Shown here: positions 61,786 through 64,000 of the stretch, piece by piece
Numbering within the stretch: the stretch's first letter is position 1
Layout of the letters: each line of letters opens with the position of its first letter
Source of the DNA: Amycolatopsis albispora
GTDB taxonomy: Bacteria > Actinomycetota > Actinomycetes > Mycobacteriales > Pseudonocardiaceae
Direction of reading: 5' to 3'
Assembly (NCBI RefSeq): GCF_003312875.1
Contig: NZ_CP015163.1
Coordinates: 5,084,001 to 5,148,000, forward strand
DNA length: 64,000 bases
Notes under the pieces: model-generated
What the model saw: only the letters and a program-made list of their open reading frames with translations
Database searches by the model: none
What the model was told of the DNA's origin: nothing
Made by a program: the position numbers and the translations under genes

Positions 61786-64000
61786 TCAGCCGACCGCGGC
61801 CGGCGCCTTCGACAGCGACTCCAGCAGCTTGGTGCACCAGTCGAGCAGCGGCTCGTCACGCAGCTGCGGCGCGCCCATCCGGCCACCGGCCGGGCCCTCG
61901 GTCGGCTTCGGCACCGACACCGTGTGCGTCACCGCCTTGTAGACGGCCTTGGGGTACAAGCGCTTCAGGCGCACCAGCTGCGAATCCGCCAGCGGCAGCG
62001 GCGCGAACCGGATGCTGTTGCCCTGGGTGGACACCTCGGTCACGCCAGCCGCCCGGCACGCCTGCCGGAACCGCGCCACCGCCAGCAGCCTGCCCACCGA
62101 AGCCGGCGGCTGGCCGTACCGGTCGACCAGTTCCTCGCGCACCGCGTCCAGCGCGGCGCCGTCGGTGGCCGCGGCGATCTTGCGGTACGCCTCCAGGCGC
62201 AGCCTCTCCCCGGGCACGTAGTCGTGCGGGATGTGCGCGTCCACCGGCAGGTCCACCCTGACCTCGGCGGGTGCCTCGTCCTCCAGCGGCTCGGCGCCCG
62301 CGCTGCGGCGGAACACGTCCACCGCCTCGCCGACCAGCCGCACGTACAGGTCGAAGCCGACGCCGGCGATGTGCCCGGACTGCTCCGCGCCCAGGATGTT
62401 GCCCGCGCCGCGGATCTCCAGGTCCTTCATCGCGACCGCCATGCCCGCGCCCAGCTCGGTGTTCTGCGCGATGGTGGCCAGCCGGTCGTGCGCGGTCTCG
62501 GTGAGCGGCGCCTCCGCCGGGTACAGGAAGTACGCGTACCCGCGCTCGCGGCCGCGGCCGACGCGCCCGCGCAGCTGGTGCAGCTGGGCCAGGCCGAGCA
62601 GGTCACCGCGCTCGACGATGAGCGTGTTCGCGTTGGAGATGTCGAGCCCGGTCTCCACGATCGTCGTGCACACCAGCACGTCGAACTCGCGCGCCCAGAA
62701 CCCCTCGATGATCTTCTCGAGCTTGTCCTCGTTCATCTGGCCGTGCGCGGTGACCACCCGTGCGTCCGGCACCAGCTCGCGGATGCGCTTCGCCGCCTTC
62801 TCGATCGACGAAACCCGGTTGTGCACGTAGAAAACCTGGCCGTCGCGCAGCAGTTCGCGGCGGATGGCGGCGCCGACCTGCTTGTCGTCGTAGGCGCCGA
62901 CGTAGGTCAGGATCGGGTGCCTGTCCTCGGGCGGGGTGAGAATGGTGGACATCTCGCGAATGCCCGCCAGCGACATCTCCAGCGTGCGCGGGATCGGCGT
63001 CGCCGACATGGTCAGCACGTCCACGTGCGTGCGCAGCGCCTTGATGTGCTCCTTGTGCTCGACGCCGAACCGCTGCTCCTCGTCCACGATCACCAGGCCG
63101 AGGTCCTGGTAGCGGATCCCGGTCTGCAGCAGGCGGTGCGTGCCGATGACGATGTCCACCTCACCGGCGGCCAGCCCCTCGAGCACCAGGTCCGACTCGG
63201 TCTTCGAGGTGAACCGCGACAGGCCCTTGATGGTCACCGGGAACGACTGCATGCGCTCGGTGAAGGTGCTCAGGTGCTGTTGCGCGAGCAGCGTGGTCGG
63301 CACCAGCACGGCCACCTGCTTGCCGTCCTGCACCGCCTTGAACGCCGCGCGCACGGCGATCTCCGTTTTGCCGTAACCGACATCACCGCAGATCACGCGG
63401 TCCATCGGGACCCCGCGTTCCATGTCGGTCTTGACCTCGTCGATGGCGGCGAGCTGGTCGCCGGTCTCGGTGAACGGGAAGGCGTCCTCCAGCTCGCTCT
63501 GCCACGGCGTGTCCGGGCCGAAGGCGTGGCCGGGCGCGGCCTGGCGGGCGGCGTAGAGCTGCACCAGCTCGGCGGCGATCTCCTTGACCGCCTTGCGCGC
63601 CTTGGCCTTGGTGTTCTTCCAGTCGGAGCCGCCAAGCTTGTTCAGCGTGGGCAGCTCGCCACCGACGTAGCGGGAGACCTCGTCGAGCTGGTCGGTCGGC
63701 ACGAACAGCCGGTCGCCCGGCTGGCCGCGCTTGGACGAGGCGTACTCCAGCAGCAGGTACTCGCGGGTGGCCCCGGCGACCGTGCGCTGCACCATCTCCA
63801 CGAACCGGCCGATGCCGTGCTGGTCGTGCACCACGTAGTCGCCCGCCTTGAGCGCGATCGGATCGACCGCGTTCCGGCGCCGCGACGGCATCTTGGTGTT
63901 CAGGTCCCTTGTGGACGTTCCGGCGCCCGCGCCGCGGCCGGTGAGGTCCGCTTCGCTGAGCACCACCAGCGCCTGGTCCGGCAGCGCGAAACCGTCGACG
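61786..64000 (-). CDS. mfd: Mfd transcription-repair coupling factor, C-terminal part
   Basis: The gene runs off the right edge; 737 codons are visible. Seen are the RNA-polymerase-interacting domain ([14 protein letters not shown]), the SF2 translocase with Walker [10 protein letters not shown] and D-E-E-Q, the TRG-type relay (H-Q-L-R-G-R-V-G-R) and the C-terminal autoinhibitory domain. The UvrB-like N-terminal domain is off the edge. It removes stalled RNA polymerase and recruits UvrA. It heads the block mfd, lipoprotein, mazG on this strand. Confidence 0.96.
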   Translation of the reverse strand, partial: VDGFALPDQALVVLSEADLTGRGAGAGTSTRDLNTKMPSRRRNAVDPIALKAGDYVVHDQHGIGRFVEMVQRTVAGATREYLLLEYASSKRGQPGDRLFVPTDQLDEVSRYVGGELPTLNKLGGSDWKNTKAKARKAVKEIAAELVQLYAARQAAPGHAFGPDTPWQSELEDAFPFTETGDQLAAIDEVKTDMERGVPMDRVICGDVGYGKTEIAVRAAFKAVQDGKQVAVLVPTTLLAQQHLSTFTERMQSFPVTIKGLSRFTSKTESDLVLEGLAAGEVDIVIGTHRLLQTGIRYQDLGLVIVDEEQRFGVEHKEHIKALRTHVDVLTMSATPIPRTLEMSLAGIREMSTILTPPEDRHPILTYVGAYDDKQVGAAIRRELLRDGQVFYVHNRVSSIEKAAKRIRELVPDARVVTAHGQMNEDKLEKIIEGFWAREFDVLVCTTIVETGLDISNANTLIVERGDLLGLAQLHQLRGRVGRGRERGYAYFLYPAEAPLTETAHDRLATIAQNTELGAGMAVAMKDLEIRGAGNILGAEQSGHIAGVGFDLYVRLVGEAVDVFRRSAGAEPLEDEAPAEVRVDLPVDAHIPHDYVPGERLRLEAYRKIAAATDGAALDAVREELVDRYGQPPASVGRLLAVARFRQACRAAGVTEVSTQGNSIRFAPLPLADSQLVRLKRLYPKAVYKAVTHTVSVPKPTEGPAGGRMGAPQLRDEPLLDWCTKLLESLSKAPAAVG

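Overview
The window is high-GC DNA from an actinomycete. Mycothiol S-conjugate amidase, a DivIVA-like protein, FtsB beside enolase, DUF4307, DUF501 and MmpS-like proteins, frequent GTG/TTG starts and TAnnnT -10 boxes directly before ATG all fit the Pseudonocardiaceae. An Amycolatopsis-like organism is my inference; no database was searched.

Layout. 1-4722: end of a DUF255 thioredoxin-fold protein, then the Hen1-Pnkp RNA-repair operon. 4719-8138: small membrane protein, mca, a DUF4307 protein, greA and an MBL-fold protein. 8233-18799: Lrp regulator and hppD, ilvA, metB, four membrane proteins with Pro/Gly-rich tails, cbs and a thiolase. 18840-25958: YeeE/YedE sulfur transporter, a 660-bp repeat island, Bax-inhibitor-like protein, a double-SDR protein, a DivIVA protein and an Old Yellow Enzyme. 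26011-32217: MerR, SoxR and GntR regulators, an NCS1 permease with a racemase, and a PPOX/MFS/HxlR group. 32307-35549: an MmpS-like protein, a two-component system and an odd UAA-anticodon tRNA with a displaced 3' half. 35593-42537: NDH-2, GNAT, uracil-DNA glycosylase, two peptidases and a DUF574 methyltransferase. 42608-48748: a peptide/nickel-type ABC operon split by a 700-bp repeat island. 48921-64000: the actinobacterial ppx / MltB-like / DUF501 / ftsB / eno / mazG / mfd housekeeping block, with a small redox and methyltransferase insert.

How genes work together. Hen1 and Pnkp overlap by 4 bp and form a 3'-methylating RNA-repair machine. metB and cbs (transsulfuration) and YeeE/YedE lie in one 9-kb stretch. 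GntR, the NCS1 permease and the racemase look like a hydantoin or nucleobase salvage unit under a paired operator. The sensor kinase and NarL-type regulator sit beside an MmpS-like envelope protein. Three MltB-like transglycosylases, FtsB and DivIVA concern the cell wall and its growth.

The least explained material is a family of 55-bp palindromes sharing the 13-bp core GAATGTGGCTTTC, at 8163, 20653 and 43822, plus half-copies. At two of the three loci it is embedded in tandem-repeat islands, and in one copy the core of a single arm is flipped. Second is a class-I-shaped tRNA with anticodon UAA whose 3' half is duplicated 252 bp away. Two genes here, the MBL-fold gene and the response regulator, carry a TTA codon within their first six codons.
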